Shown here: positions 10,501 through 19,106 of the stretch, one piece after another
Layout of the letters: every line of letters starts with the position of its first letter
Position numbering within the stretch: position 1 is the stretch's first letter
Source of the DNA: Sphaerolaimus hirsutus
Taxonomy: Eukaryota > Nematoda > Chromadorea > Monhysterida > Sphaerolaimidae
Assembly (NCBI GenBank): GCA_964036195.1
Contig: OZ038450.1
Coordinates: 6,946,701 to 7,010,700, forward strand
Reading direction: 5' to 3'
Length of the DNA stretch: 64,000 nucleotides
Translations under genes and position numbers: made by a program
Notes under the pieces: generated by a model
The model's database searches: none
What the model saw: the letters and a program-made list of their open reading frames with translations, nothing else
What the model was told of the DNA's origin: nothing

Positions 10501-13157
10501 CGCGTACTGTTTGGACTTGTCTGCAGCCCAGCAAATTTGGGAGCAGTCATAAAATACCATTTAAATGTGACAATAAACAACATGAATGAATATGAAGAAA
10601 ATGAAGGGGAACGAAACCAGTTGGCGATGATAATAAACAACATTTACATCAATAACTTCATCATGAGTGTCACGAATGAAGTTGAAGCTTTAGAACTATA
10701 TTACAAAGTCAAAGCTTTATTTAACCAATGTTCTATGAACATGAGGGAATGGCTGTCAAACTCTAGATCAGTCATGAATGAAATAGCAGAAAACGACAGG
10801 AGTCCAAAGGTGAATAAAATTGTCGCAGTAATGGGCATGAAAAAAAATCACCGAACGGACATGCTGGCAATATCAACACCAAAATTGCAAATTGACAGCA
10901 TCAAAACACCAACCAGACAAAACTTGAATAAATTATTGGTGTCAGCATATGACCCAATTGGGTTCACAGCACCTGTTTCACTGACCCTGAAATGCCAGTT
11001 GTCAATGCTGCTCCAAGAGACAAAAACAACACAATGGGATGAGCCAATTGAAAATAAATACAGATTGGAAAAACAATGGAAAAATGCCAGAAAACTGTAA
11101 ATCAAGCCAGAAAATGGAAAAATGGCCTGGTAAAACGGAAACGGAAAGGTAAAAATTTTTCAGCCGGAAAACGGAAAAATGGGCCGGAAAAACGGAAACG
11201 GAAAGGTAAAAAATTTTCAGCTGCCGGAAAACGGAAAACGGAAAGGTAAAAAATTTTCGGCTGCTGGAAAACGGAAAACGGAAAGGTAAAAATTTTTCGG
11301 CTGCCGGAAAACGGAAAGGTTAAAAAATTTTCCTGCGGAAACGGAAAACGGAAACGGAAATTTGACACCCTAGTCGTGGCTGCATTACGTTCATTGCACG
11401 GTTGCATTGCACGTACTGCACACTGCGACACCAATCTACCTGAAATTCCGTTCTGCACCTGCACCATCTTATCTTTAAAGTTCAGTGTCAAATCTGAGTT
11501 CAGCGTTCGAGATCATTTCAGCGCACCAAATCGTCCGAATTTTTCACTCGCTGAATTGACAAACCACCCAATTTTAATCGTACGGACGATTTGGAGTTCA
11601 GCGCTTCTGTCGGTTCCGCGTTTTTAGTTCAGCGGATGTCAAAAAACGTTCGAACGCTGAACCTGAAAAGGCAGTGTGCGGTGCGCCATTTGGTGTGTGC
11701 CGCTCTGACCCCCAAAATGCAAATGTCAATTCTGACATCATAAACCATTCCAAGCCAAATTACGGTCAGGACACAACAAATAAAAAGTGCCCAAGCCATG
11801 TGCGGGGCTTGGGTTATGCTGTAGTGTATAAGTCACCGCTACGGAAAAACATACCCGAGTTGTGTTTTTCATTTCCGTCAACTAGTTGACAGTCAGCTCA
11901 TTCGGTGAACTCAAATGCATTCAAACCTGGTTTATGAGTGTTCGAAAATTCCGTTAAAACGAAACGAAACGTTAAGCCCGAAATAGCGAAATTCAAAAAG
12001 TGCCGCGGAATATAACTCAGTGGAGTCAAATCAACGCGGCTTTATTCTTCCGCAGGCTGGTGAGCACCGGTCAAGTTCAATAAGGAAATTGGCCGTTCAG
12101 GCGCTTGCGACGCTTCACAGGTCGTTGGGGCCACATACCGGTCATCTCTTGTTTCAACATTTGGCTTCCTGGCCCCCAAGCAAGGTTGTGCGAATTGCGT
12201 TTTGGGTTTGGTGCGGTTATGTGGAGTTGAAGCATGGGGATTGTACTGGGAATGTTTGTTATACGTTTCTACGGTTCAAACGAGACTTGGTTTTTGGACC
12301 GGGACTAGAATAGGGATAAAAGAGACGTTTTTTAACCACCCTGTTTTTAAAACAACGTTTTTAAACGTTTTTGTTACAAGACAACGTTTTTAAGCGTTCA
12401 AATATGGTTGTGAGACAGGTATATTAAACAGGTGCCAGTACTTTGTGAGTTATAGCCATAGAATGGTTGTGGAGCCATGGGGTATCATTATAGTAATCAT
12501 TTCTTTCGAAAGTATCCATTTTTATGTACGAGTACGTACTGTATAAATACTAAAAATTTGGGCCGCTATAAAAACTTATAAAAAACCAAAAACTGTGTTA
12601 AAATCAACGTTTGAAAAAACGTTTAAAAAACACCGGCCATCTCTACTAGGGTTACATTGGCGTACCGCACACTGAAATTTTGAGTTCAGCGTTCGAACGT
12701 TTTTGCACGCTGAACTACAAACGCTGAAATCAAAATCTAAAGGACACAAGGTTTTTGAAGCGTAAAAATTCGGAATTTGTAATTCTTCGCGTAATTTACA
12801 TTAGAGCCGAAATTTTTACGCTTCAAAAACGCTGTGTTCTTCAGATTTTGATTTTAAGCGTTTGTAGTTCAGCGTGCGAAAACGTTCGAACGCTGAACGC
12901 AAAATTTCAGTGTGTGGTGCGCCAATGTGTGTGAACCAAAACTGGGGTGTCGTTATGCAGAGGTTGCTAAAAGTGAGTAAGGAGGGTAAATTGGAAACAC
13001 TTAAACAGTCTAGTGAATTTTGTTAAATTTTCAAAATCATTATGGTAATAATTGTACCACTGCTTTATGCTTTATACCAATGTTTTTTTCTCAGGTGAAA
13101 CTGCTCGAAATTTACATTCGGAAGGCGGCCAGCGTATCTGTAGACAGTTTGATATGA
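1584..13157 (+). CDS. CLASP: CLASP microtubule plus-end binding protein, C-terminal part
   Basis: Exons read as 1584-1935, 2326-2532, 2974-3168, 3776-4043, 4127-4195, 12056-12184 and 13095-13157 (TGA). Every junction is phase-consistent and GT-AG. The first exon is Ser/Pro/Arg-rich and contains GVGIPHS, which resembles the SxIP-type linker of CLASPs. The rest is the C-terminal HEAT/TOG-like domain: WDEYFKTILCMLL matches the CLASP signature WDEHFKTILLLLL, VRAYAELCVLRVL matches the following helix, SSSIRKLAVQALATL matches ESSVRKACVFCL, and the last exon KLLEIYIRKA matches KLLNLYIKRA. CLASPs stabilise microtubules at plus ends and kinetochores, and this domain binds CLIP-type partners. The donor of exon 5 is GTTAGT; reading through it would give a false stop at 4202. 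The start of the first exon (1584 or 1628) is uncertain, and the N-terminal TOG domains lie upstream of the window. The 7.9-kb intron at 4196-12055 is filled with transposons. Confidence 0.9.
2625..2741. repeat. TACCGTATT-family palindromic MITE
   Basis: TACCGTATTACCTCGAAATA at the left is mirrored by TTCGAGGTAATACGGTA at the right. It lies in a CLASP intron. This family (ends TACCGTATT(A/T)CCTCGAA, then C-rich and G-rich stretches) is the commonest repeat of the window. Confidence 0.75.
2756..2892. repeat. GGCGCC-rich MITE
   Basis: It starts TAGTGACGG and ends CCATCACTA. The interior is a run of overlapping GGCGCC, GCGCCA and GCCATGGC palindromes. Other copies lie near 21209, 36022, 49038, 51460, 60125 and 60783. 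Confidence 0.7.
3391..3597. repeat. Hairpin MITE with TGCACACACTAGTTTACT ends
   Basis: Two arms of about 70 bp mirror each other almost base for base (TGCACACACTAGTTTACTAA versus TTAGTAAACTAGTGTGTGCA). It lies in the CLASP intron between 3169 and 3775. Confidence 0.75.
4373..4793. repeat. Inverted-repeat element in CLASP intron
   Basis: CTACAGTGCGCGCAG at the left is mirrored by CTGCGCGCACTGTAG at the right. Its outer words (GCGC...CACACACTA) resemble the ends of several other families here. It is followed at about 4930-5330 by a diverged element containing GCACCGCACACTG and repeated GTTCAGCG words. Confidence 0.5.
5989..6389. repeat. TACCGTATT-family MITE, 400 bp
   Basis: It begins TACCGTATTACCTCGAAATA and ends TTCGAGGTAATACGGTA. 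Runs of C then G flank the tips, and the middle holds TGTGTTCTGCATTGTACAGA-like sequence that recurs in copies at 22825, 24203 and 52053. Confidence 0.75.
6390..6545. repeat. Truncated copy of the introner-like family
   Basis: Tandem ACTTTACTTTACATTTGAC words end in ACAGGGCTTGGGATTGGCACC, which is one terminus of the family that interrupts coding exons elsewhere (15935, 49437, 51076). The other terminus is missing, apparently cut by the neighbouring TACCGTATT element. Confidence 0.6.
6602..7868. repeat. 1.27-kb inverted-repeat element
   Basis: CTGGTGGACAATTTAAATGG near 6607 is mirrored by CCATTTATATTGTCCACCAG near 7847-7866. The interior has no recognisable protein, so it is a non-autonomous element or a decayed transposon. 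Confidence 0.55.
7888..8610. mobile_element. hAT-like non-autonomous element with GGAAAACGGAAAGG arrays (short copy)
   Basis: It starts TAGGGTGTCAAA and ends TTTGACACCCTA, tips typical of hAT transposons. The flanks GTTGTGGT and GTTGCGAT agree at six of eight bases, as expected for an aged 8-bp duplication. Both ends carry tandem GGAAAACGGAAAGGTAAAA units in the same orientation. Sequence around 8316-8360 matches 11060-11110 in the longer copy, including the end of its BEL/Pao frame. Confidence 0.7.
8642..9172. repeat. 530-bp inverted-repeat element
   Basis: The left arm contains CCAACACGTCAATTTTGAAT and ATGGGAGTAGATAAATG. The right arm at about 9075-9165 carries their reverse complements. 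No gene is seen. Confidence 0.65.
9430..11373. mobile_element. hAT-like element carrying a captured BEL/Pao fragment (long copy)
   Basis: Tips are TAGGGTGTCAAA and TTTGACACCCTA, and an exact 8-bp duplication GTCGTGGC flanks both sides, which is diagnostic of the hAT superfamily. The two ends hold tandem CGGAAAACGGAAAGG arrays. Between them lies a fragment of a retrotransposon polyprotein (about 9880-11100) and no hAT transposase, so the element is non-autonomous and has picked up foreign sequence. Confidence 0.8.
9880..11100 (+). pseudogene. BEL/Pao retrotransposon pol fragment, inactive
   Basis: The frame at 10252-11100, preceded by 10058-10250 in another frame, reads as BEL/Pao reverse transcriptase. 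DQLEKGIIEI is the segment before the palm; YDGSAGKPSFNECLFRGP matches the Pao motif YD-S-K-G-SLND-L--GP; LIADIEKAFLQIGL is the first catalytic block. The YVDD box is replaced by IYINNF, so both catalytic aspartates are asparagine. A frameshift near 10250 and stops near 9987-10030 break it further. Protease, RNase H and integrase are missing. It ends in YRLEKQWKNARKL and runs straight into the GGAAAA arrays of the enclosing hAT-like element. It lies in the big CLASP intron on the same strand. Confidence 0.85.
11400..11695. repeat. Element with GCACACTG / CAGTGTGCGGTGCGCC ends
   Basis: Repeated TTCAGCG(C/T)TCGA words and the end CAGTGTGCGGTGCGCC relate it to 12653-12929 and to about 4990-5330. 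The arms are diverged. Confidence 0.45.
12653..12929. repeat. 277-bp hairpin element, ACATTGGCGTACCGCACACT ends
   Basis: The arms mirror each other over more than 100 bp: GTTCAGCGTTCGAACGTTTT on the left, AACGTTCGAACGCTGAAC on the right, with GTAGTTCAGCGTGC mirrored inside. It lies between the last two CLASP exons. Confidence 0.75.
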
Positions 13158-13794
13158 TCTGATTTTATCCTTTTTGCAAGTTTCTCATGATGCATTTTAA
13201 CTTTTTTTACGTGTTTCTTCCACGCCATGACTGCTTGCCAAAACGTTCACAGTTGAAAATGAATTTGCTATTTGAATTGTTACCAGATGACATAAACTTG
13301 TCCTTGGTTTGTTACAACTTTGTAATGAAACAATTGAAATACTCATTTAGTTTGGAAATACCTTTACTTGTATTACAATGATCCTACCGTTTTTTTATTC
13401 CTTCCAAACATTTTGGTTAACGGCAAAAAATTACGCAAAGTTTTTGTCACAAAGGCACAACATCAACATGTAAGTATGGCTTTCCGAAACCTGTTACGTT
13501 AAACATTTTGTAATTGGCTTTCGAATCCTTTTGAAGATTTACGGACTTGAATCTGATTAAAGAACCGCCTATTTAGCACGAACGATAGGATGATTTATAT
13601 TTACCTGCATGTGTAAATATAAATAGGGATGGAAAAGCGCTTTTTTTAAGAAGCTTTTTATCCCGTTTTTTTAATTATAATTTTTTAATCCCTTGATTTA
13701 AAAAAAATATTTTTTTTAGATTTATCATTTTTTAATTAAAATTATCATCAGACCAACTCGGATCCATACATCTCTGCATCCCACGCTCTGAACA

Positions 13795-16700
13795 ATGAGC
13801 TACGCCCGCGTCGTCGCGACTGCAGCTGCGGGCCGACTCGACGAAACCGAACCGGAAGACCCGGCGCAATGGCGGCACACTCAGCCGGTCGACCCGCCGC
13901 CGGACTCGCGACCATTTTCCGATTCTAGTGCCATTCCGCCGGCTCAGGTTGTTCGGTTTACTACAGAGTGTTTTACTGTTGCTGGGGAAGTGCTGTGTGC
14001 GGTGGGGTTGGGGATTTCGATAATTTTTTTGTTCCATTTGTTTCAAAAAGATTCGGTATGGATCTTTGTTACATCTAATTTTTGGTTTCGATTCTGCGGT
14101 TTGTTATTTTCGGTTCCAAGGTCATTTCAATTTCGATTCCTGGTAAGACAATTATCAGGTCAAAAGGGGGTCCACAAGAATCACATGATGTACCTTATTG
14201 CTTATACACCGAATTATATATAGTTTCTACGTATTTTTAGCGATTTTTCTCCCTTCCTTCATAATGCACCTTGAAAAAGCATATGTTGACGTATATATTA
14301 CTATATTAGACTTCTATGTGACCTAAATATTTCATTTATTATAACCATTTCGAACATAGGTCGACGTAACTATCACCGCATCTGGGCACATAAGTATTGA
14401 GCCACGCGGGGTGCGGGAACAAGTGCCCATGGCCGTAGTAAACTCTGGGCAACTCGTTGGACAGAAGAAAAATGACAGGAAAGGAAAGAATAGACGCAAA
14501 GTGGGTAAAAGGGGTTTGTCGCGAAGATTTTTTTTTTAATTTGGTAGTTGTTATGACTAGGTGCTGGCCGGTGTTTTTTAAAACGTGTGTTTTTTAAAGA
14601 TGTTTAAACGACGTTGTTTTTCAACAAGCTCCTTAAAACGTTTTTTTTCAATCCTAGTTGTGACTTTTCCAAACTCTATTTTCCCTTCATACCCTGCATA
14701 ATCCTTGGTAATTAACAGCCGCACAAGTGCAACCCCCCCCCCCCTTCGCACAGTCTGATGCAATTGGAAGTACGACTGCGCACACGGCGGTAACTTTGCC
14801 CGCCAGCAAAACAGCGCTGGGATGGCTGCAGAAAGTCACAATTAGCCCGGCGGCGCAATGCGTTATTTATGCGCACGCAAATTCTATAGAAACTGAAGAG
14901 GTGGCTGGGCTACTTATTGGTCATTTTGATAAAGAAAAAGGTGCGTTATGTTAACCGGGTTTTGGATACATTTTTTGTGCTGATACTGATTACTTAATCA
15001 CCTTTTTTCATTTAATTTTGCAACAACATTCGCACTGGTGGAAATAAAATACCTACATGCAACGTGCCGCAGAGTTGCAAAATTAACCGTACCATTTGTC
15101 AACTTGTCAAATTTGTCAACGTTACCCGTACCGTACCGTTTGCCGTACCGTACCGTTTAACTACAATCCGTTTACCTACCATTCGCCACTCAAATCATAC
15201 TCATTTTATTTGTCCACATCCAGGCGTCGTGCACGTACACTGCGCCATGCCGACGGTTCGCGTGGACAAGCGGCCGGATAGGGTGGAAATCGACCCGGCC
15301 GACATGTCGCGCTGCAGACTGCACTGCGACAAGCTCGGCGAGCGCTTCAAGCTGCTCGGTTGGTACCACAGCCATCCGAACGGCATCCCCGTGCACCCGT
15401 CCAGCGTGAGTCCCTAGAGCCGTGTTCGAGACCGACATTAAATGAAAATGCATTCGCGTTCACTTCCACAATGATTTACGCAGTGCTTTCAGCAAAAACA
15501 TGCAGTTTTCAGAGACAAAATTGCTACAAAAAGGGTGAAATTTTATTCATATACAGCAAATATATGAGTAAAATTATTAAAATTGAAAATAACCGACTTT
15601 CATGCTATGGCAAGGCAATGCTCTACAGTAATTAGATGAACAGAGACGACAAGTGGCGTGGCCATCATTTTTTATCATATTTTAGTTTCATGTTTACAAT
15701 TCTGAGAAAATAGTGATTTTGAGAAAATGTAATCAGATATAATCTCAGATTATGTCCCAAAACCAAAAACAATCATCCGTGTATGACAATTTGCATATCG
15801 CTGATATTGATTTCAGTATCACCGAAGGTCCAAAGTCGTAAAATTAATAAAAAATAGAGTTACAAAATACAGGTCGACTGCCGAATGCAAAAGCAATGGG
15901 AAACGAGCGTGTGCAGCGACGGCGATTCAGCCTGGTGCCATTCCCAGACCCTGTAAAATGTCAAATGTCATGCAAAGTGTCAAAAGTCACGTAAAATGTC
16001 CGGTAAAATGGCAAACGTACGTTGACACTTTGCATGACATTAGATATTTTACAGGGTCTGGGACTGCCCCCAGGGTGGGCATCATCGTAGCGCCCGGCCC
16101 GGCGACACGAGCGCCAAACAGCCCCGGCGCCAGTGCGACCAACGTTTTTGAGACTGCCATGATCGCTTTTGTTTCCGCCGGTGGCCACGATCAGACCGAC
16201 GCGCTGAACGAATTGCAGCGCGCTGATATTAGTGAGGGAGAAGTAAGTGAAGGGTTTGGTCTGTGATTTATAAATACCGTATTACCTCGAAATACCCCCA
16301 TGGGGGTATTATTATTAAATTTGTAAACGTAGGTAGCTAGCTACACACTAGTCTATGTGTAGCTGCTATGCAAATTAGTAATAAATACATTATGTACATT
16401 GCATACGTGATGTAAACACCTTCCCGGTCACGTCCGGCACCCATTTGTTGATTTTACTTCTCACATCCTATACCCAGTTCTAGGGTGCCGCAGAGGCTGA
16501 AACTTGGGGGAGATATTGGCGCAACCCCCCTCTACCTCGCATGAACTAGGGGGGTCGCGGAGACCCCTCTCAGGGTGGGTCGCCGCGACCCCCCTAATTC
16601 ATGCGAGGTAGAGGGGGGTTGCGCCAATATCTCCCCCAAGTTTCAGCTTCTGGCGCGCCCTAGAACTGGCGATAGGGTGTCACAAGTACGATCAAAAATA

Positions 16701-17599
16701 GGGTGCCGGACGTGACCGGGAAGGTGTTTAGATCATTCCTTAAGGGGGAATATTTCGAGGGGGGGTCATTAGAGGGGGCATAATTCGAGGTAATACGGTA
16801 GTCGAGTATGGTGTCAAAAAAATTTTACGGAATAAGAAAAGGTAAAAAAATTCATATGGCGGAAAACGGAGGGGGGCGCCACCCCCCCTCCGTTCGCCGG
16901 ACTACAATCCGCCCCCCACTTTATAATCCTGGCTACGTTTCTGCTCATCACATTACATTCAGTCAACAAATTTCACGCAGTTCGACGCGCGCCTAGCTGC
17001 CAGCGAGCAAATGCACCACTGCGAGTACCGTCTGATCCCTTTGCGCATATCGCGATTTGAAAACTCCGCCCATTATAAGCAACAATTGGTCGACGGGCTG
17101 CAGTCTGTGTCCAAAGTTGTATTGGAAGAAAACAGGCGCATGTTTGATGCGGTGAATAATGATTGGGTGAATTCGAATTTGGTTGGTTTGAATGTTTTAA
17201 TTGCGTGTCGGGTTTTTTTGTGTCGTCTCCGATGAATAAGAGTGACCTTTTGTCCACCACTTTTCAAAGCATCGTCTATCTAGAATTTGAACAGATCAAA
17301 ATACGTCGTTCAAAAAATCCAAAAAGTGGGGTATAGAGTAAGAAAAATGTTAAAATACTAAAGTTCTCAATAGCATCAATAATCGAGTTAATTCTGATTA
17401 ATTTGAATTTTTACAACGACCCCGATTTTAAAAATTAGTTTGCTCTTTTGCCTGATCATCGAACAGCTTCTACCTGGCGCAGAACTGGGAGGACACCTCA
17501 CGGGAACAACAGAGCGTGTACAACACGTTGGCGCTGAGATACGAGCGCCTGGTCAGTCGACCCTTGATGCGGCAAGTGAACGAGCATTTTGCTAGTTGA
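13795..17599 (+). CDS. BRCC3: BRCC36-type JAMM/MPN+ deubiquitinase
   Basis: Exons: 13795-13947 (ATG), 14360-14500, 14754-14940, 15224-15405, 15873-15934, 16074-16242, 16981-17181, 17483-17599 (TGA). All phases agree. BRCC36 is the zinc metalloprotease that cleaves Lys63-linked ubiquitin in the BRCA1-A and BRISC complexes. The MPN core is clear: VDKRPDRVEIDP matches human SDKRKDRVEISP, LLGWYHSHPNGIPVHPSS carries the zinc-binding HSHP with the downstream Pro-Ser, and VGIIVAP follows. IPLRISRFENS and the helical end NWEDTSREQQSVYNTLALRY match the C-terminal region that pairs with Abraxas. The first two exons form a hydrophilic N-terminal extension not seen in the human protein. The sixth exon also carries an Ala/Ser-rich insertion. 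The intron 15935-16073 is a transposon (separate entry). The acceptor of the last exon is set at 17482 because the upstream AG at 17466 breaks the frame. AATAAA occurs near 17782. Confidence 0.88.
15935..16073 (+). mobile_element. Introner-like MITE acting as an intron of BRCC36
   Basis: The 139-bp piece starts GTGCCATTCCCAGACCCTG and ends CAGGGTCTGGGACTGCCCCCAG, with ATGCAAAGTGTCAA mirrored inside. It sits in the middle of the JAMM domain. Unspliced, it gives an in-frame TAA within its first 30 bp. Removing it tip to tip (GT...AG) joins GATTCAGCCTG to GGTGGGC and reads DSAWVGIIVAP, the conserved strand after the active site. Splice donor and acceptor are both supplied by the element tips. 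Confidence 0.82.
16275..16800. repeat. TACCGTATT-family MITE with two nested hairpins
   Basis: The outer tips are TACCGTATTACCTCGAAATA and TTCGAGGTAATACGGTA. Inside, GGTCACGTCCGGCACCC (about 16425) mirrors GGGTGCCGGACGTGACC (about 16702). Inside that, TGAAACTTGGGGGAGATATT (about 16498) mirrors AATATCTCCCCCAAGTTTCA (about 16627). Three elements appear inserted into each other in a BRCC36 intron. Confidence 0.7.
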
Positions 17600-17858
17600 A
17601 TCGAGTTGATTTTGATCTCTGTATGTCTTGGGGTATTTTGGGTTTTTAAAAAGCCCTTCGATTTACATTGTCTCGATGAACATTGTCTTTTTCATCAGCC
17701 TTCTACGCATAATGTGCCAAAATCTATGGATGTTTTCGCAGGTTACCACCGTTTGTTTTTTATTCACTGGGCTTACTGTTCAATAAATACCTAGATGAAT
17801 CCGCATAGCACTGTCATTTGGTGTGGAGTAATTTATCCATGTTTGAACGGCTAGGGCC

Positions 17859-18223
17859 TATTCCGCATGTAAACCCATCCCGCATGTAGACCCATTATAG
17901 ACACATTATACCCGCAGGGGTAAGAGAGGGGGGTGGGTGACCTCACCCCAAACCGCCCAGCTATCTATCTATCCCTGGGACATTTTTGGAAACTTTCCCC
18001 TGAACATCCCCCCACCCCGCGAATTACCTAGCTATCTAGCTATCCGGAGCACTTTTGAGCAATTTTCACTAATTTTCACCCAAAATGGTTAATTTTCATA
18101 CTTCAAACATATTTTCAAATTCAAATTCATTAAAACATGTGTTTTATTGCCTATTTTCAGCATGCGGAGTATAATAAAATGTGTTCCGGGTCAACATGCG
18201 GGATGGGTTTACATGCGGAATAG
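17859..18223. repeat. 365-bp MITE with TATTCCGCATGTAAACCC ends
   Basis: CCGCATGTAAACCCATCCCG on the left mirrors CGGGATGGGTTTACATGCGG on the right. The interior has CCCCA-rich text and AGCTATCTATCTATCC. A second copy lies at 22053-22426, and a related inverted one at 63060-63560. Confidence 0.8.
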
Positions 18224-18489
18224 TGCAGTGCCGTTTGAACTGTGCTCCGTGGATTTTACACTTTCATTCACGTTTCAATATTCATAATCATCTAGAAATG
18301 ACAATAATCCATATTAAATTTAGTGATAATTAAGTTTCTTTACTGGGGTACGACATACATATTTACGAAAATGAAAATTGTACTTCACATGTATATACAG
18401 ACCGGACGAGCTACGAAATTGATGCAATACTATACAAGCCCTATGTGATGCTTCCCGTCAAGTTAATTCAAAAACCTGCGACAGAAGTG

Positions 18490-18745
18490 GTATACTCCAG
18501 TTACTTTACACCTTGCACGCGTGGTTACCGCTGGAAGTGTGCCAACGATGGTTAAAGCATGCGAGTTTCATCAAAAGATGACAAAATTGATTGTTGTTAT
18601 AATGTTATTCAGTAGCATATTCACATCGATGAATTTTTCATCTTTCTACGGAAATCGCATGATTTAATAATCATTGGCACGCTTCCAACACGAGACATAA
18701 ATCAGTGAGAGGGCAGAGTATCATGTCCGCCGAGTATAACCTCTC
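18490..18745 (+). repeat. Dispersed repeat with small hydrophobic frame (broken copy)
   Basis: About 250 bp from GGTTACTTTACACC-like sequence to CGCCGAGTATA match 53915-54165 closely. The copy at 53971 has an open frame starting MVSACEFHKK with a hydrophobic stretch. Here the frame starts MVKACEFHQK and stops after about 39 residues through a base deletion. Confidence 0.6.
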
Positions 18746-18747
18746 CC

Positions 18748-18941
18748 AGGGGGCACTCCTAGACCCTGTTAAGTGCACTGCAAAATGTCAAATATCATGC
18801 AAAGTGTCAAAAGTCATGAAAAATGCCCTGCAAAATGGCAACCGAGTTGGCATTTTGCAGGGCATTATCCATGATTTTTGACACTTTGCGTGACATTTGA
18901 CATTTTACAGGGCACTCTTCGGGGTCTGGGAGTGGCACCCA
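18748..18941. repeat. Introner-family MITE, intergenic copy
   Basis: Left tip GGGGGCACTCCTAGACCCTG, right tip GGGTCTGGGAGTGGCACCC, with TTGACACTTTGCGTGACATT inside. It belongs to the family spliced from BRCC36 and the lectin gene, here outside any gene I can see. Confidence 0.7.
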
Positions 18942-19106
18942 GAGGTTAACCAGAACCAGACTTTGGACCTCGGTGCTTAAGGGGTCTAAAATGAGATTGT
19001 TTCCTGGATGAAAACAAGAGATTCCTTCTAGTGAACCCCTGACGTGACCCCTATTTTATTGTAAAACAACAACATTTTCAATGGACACCGCAAGTGTGTG
19101 CAATAC

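Noticed and set aside
17467..17482. Acceptor at 17466 for the last BRCC36 exon
   Set aside because: It puts the protein out of frame. The AG at 17482 is phase-correct and gives NWEDTSREQ.
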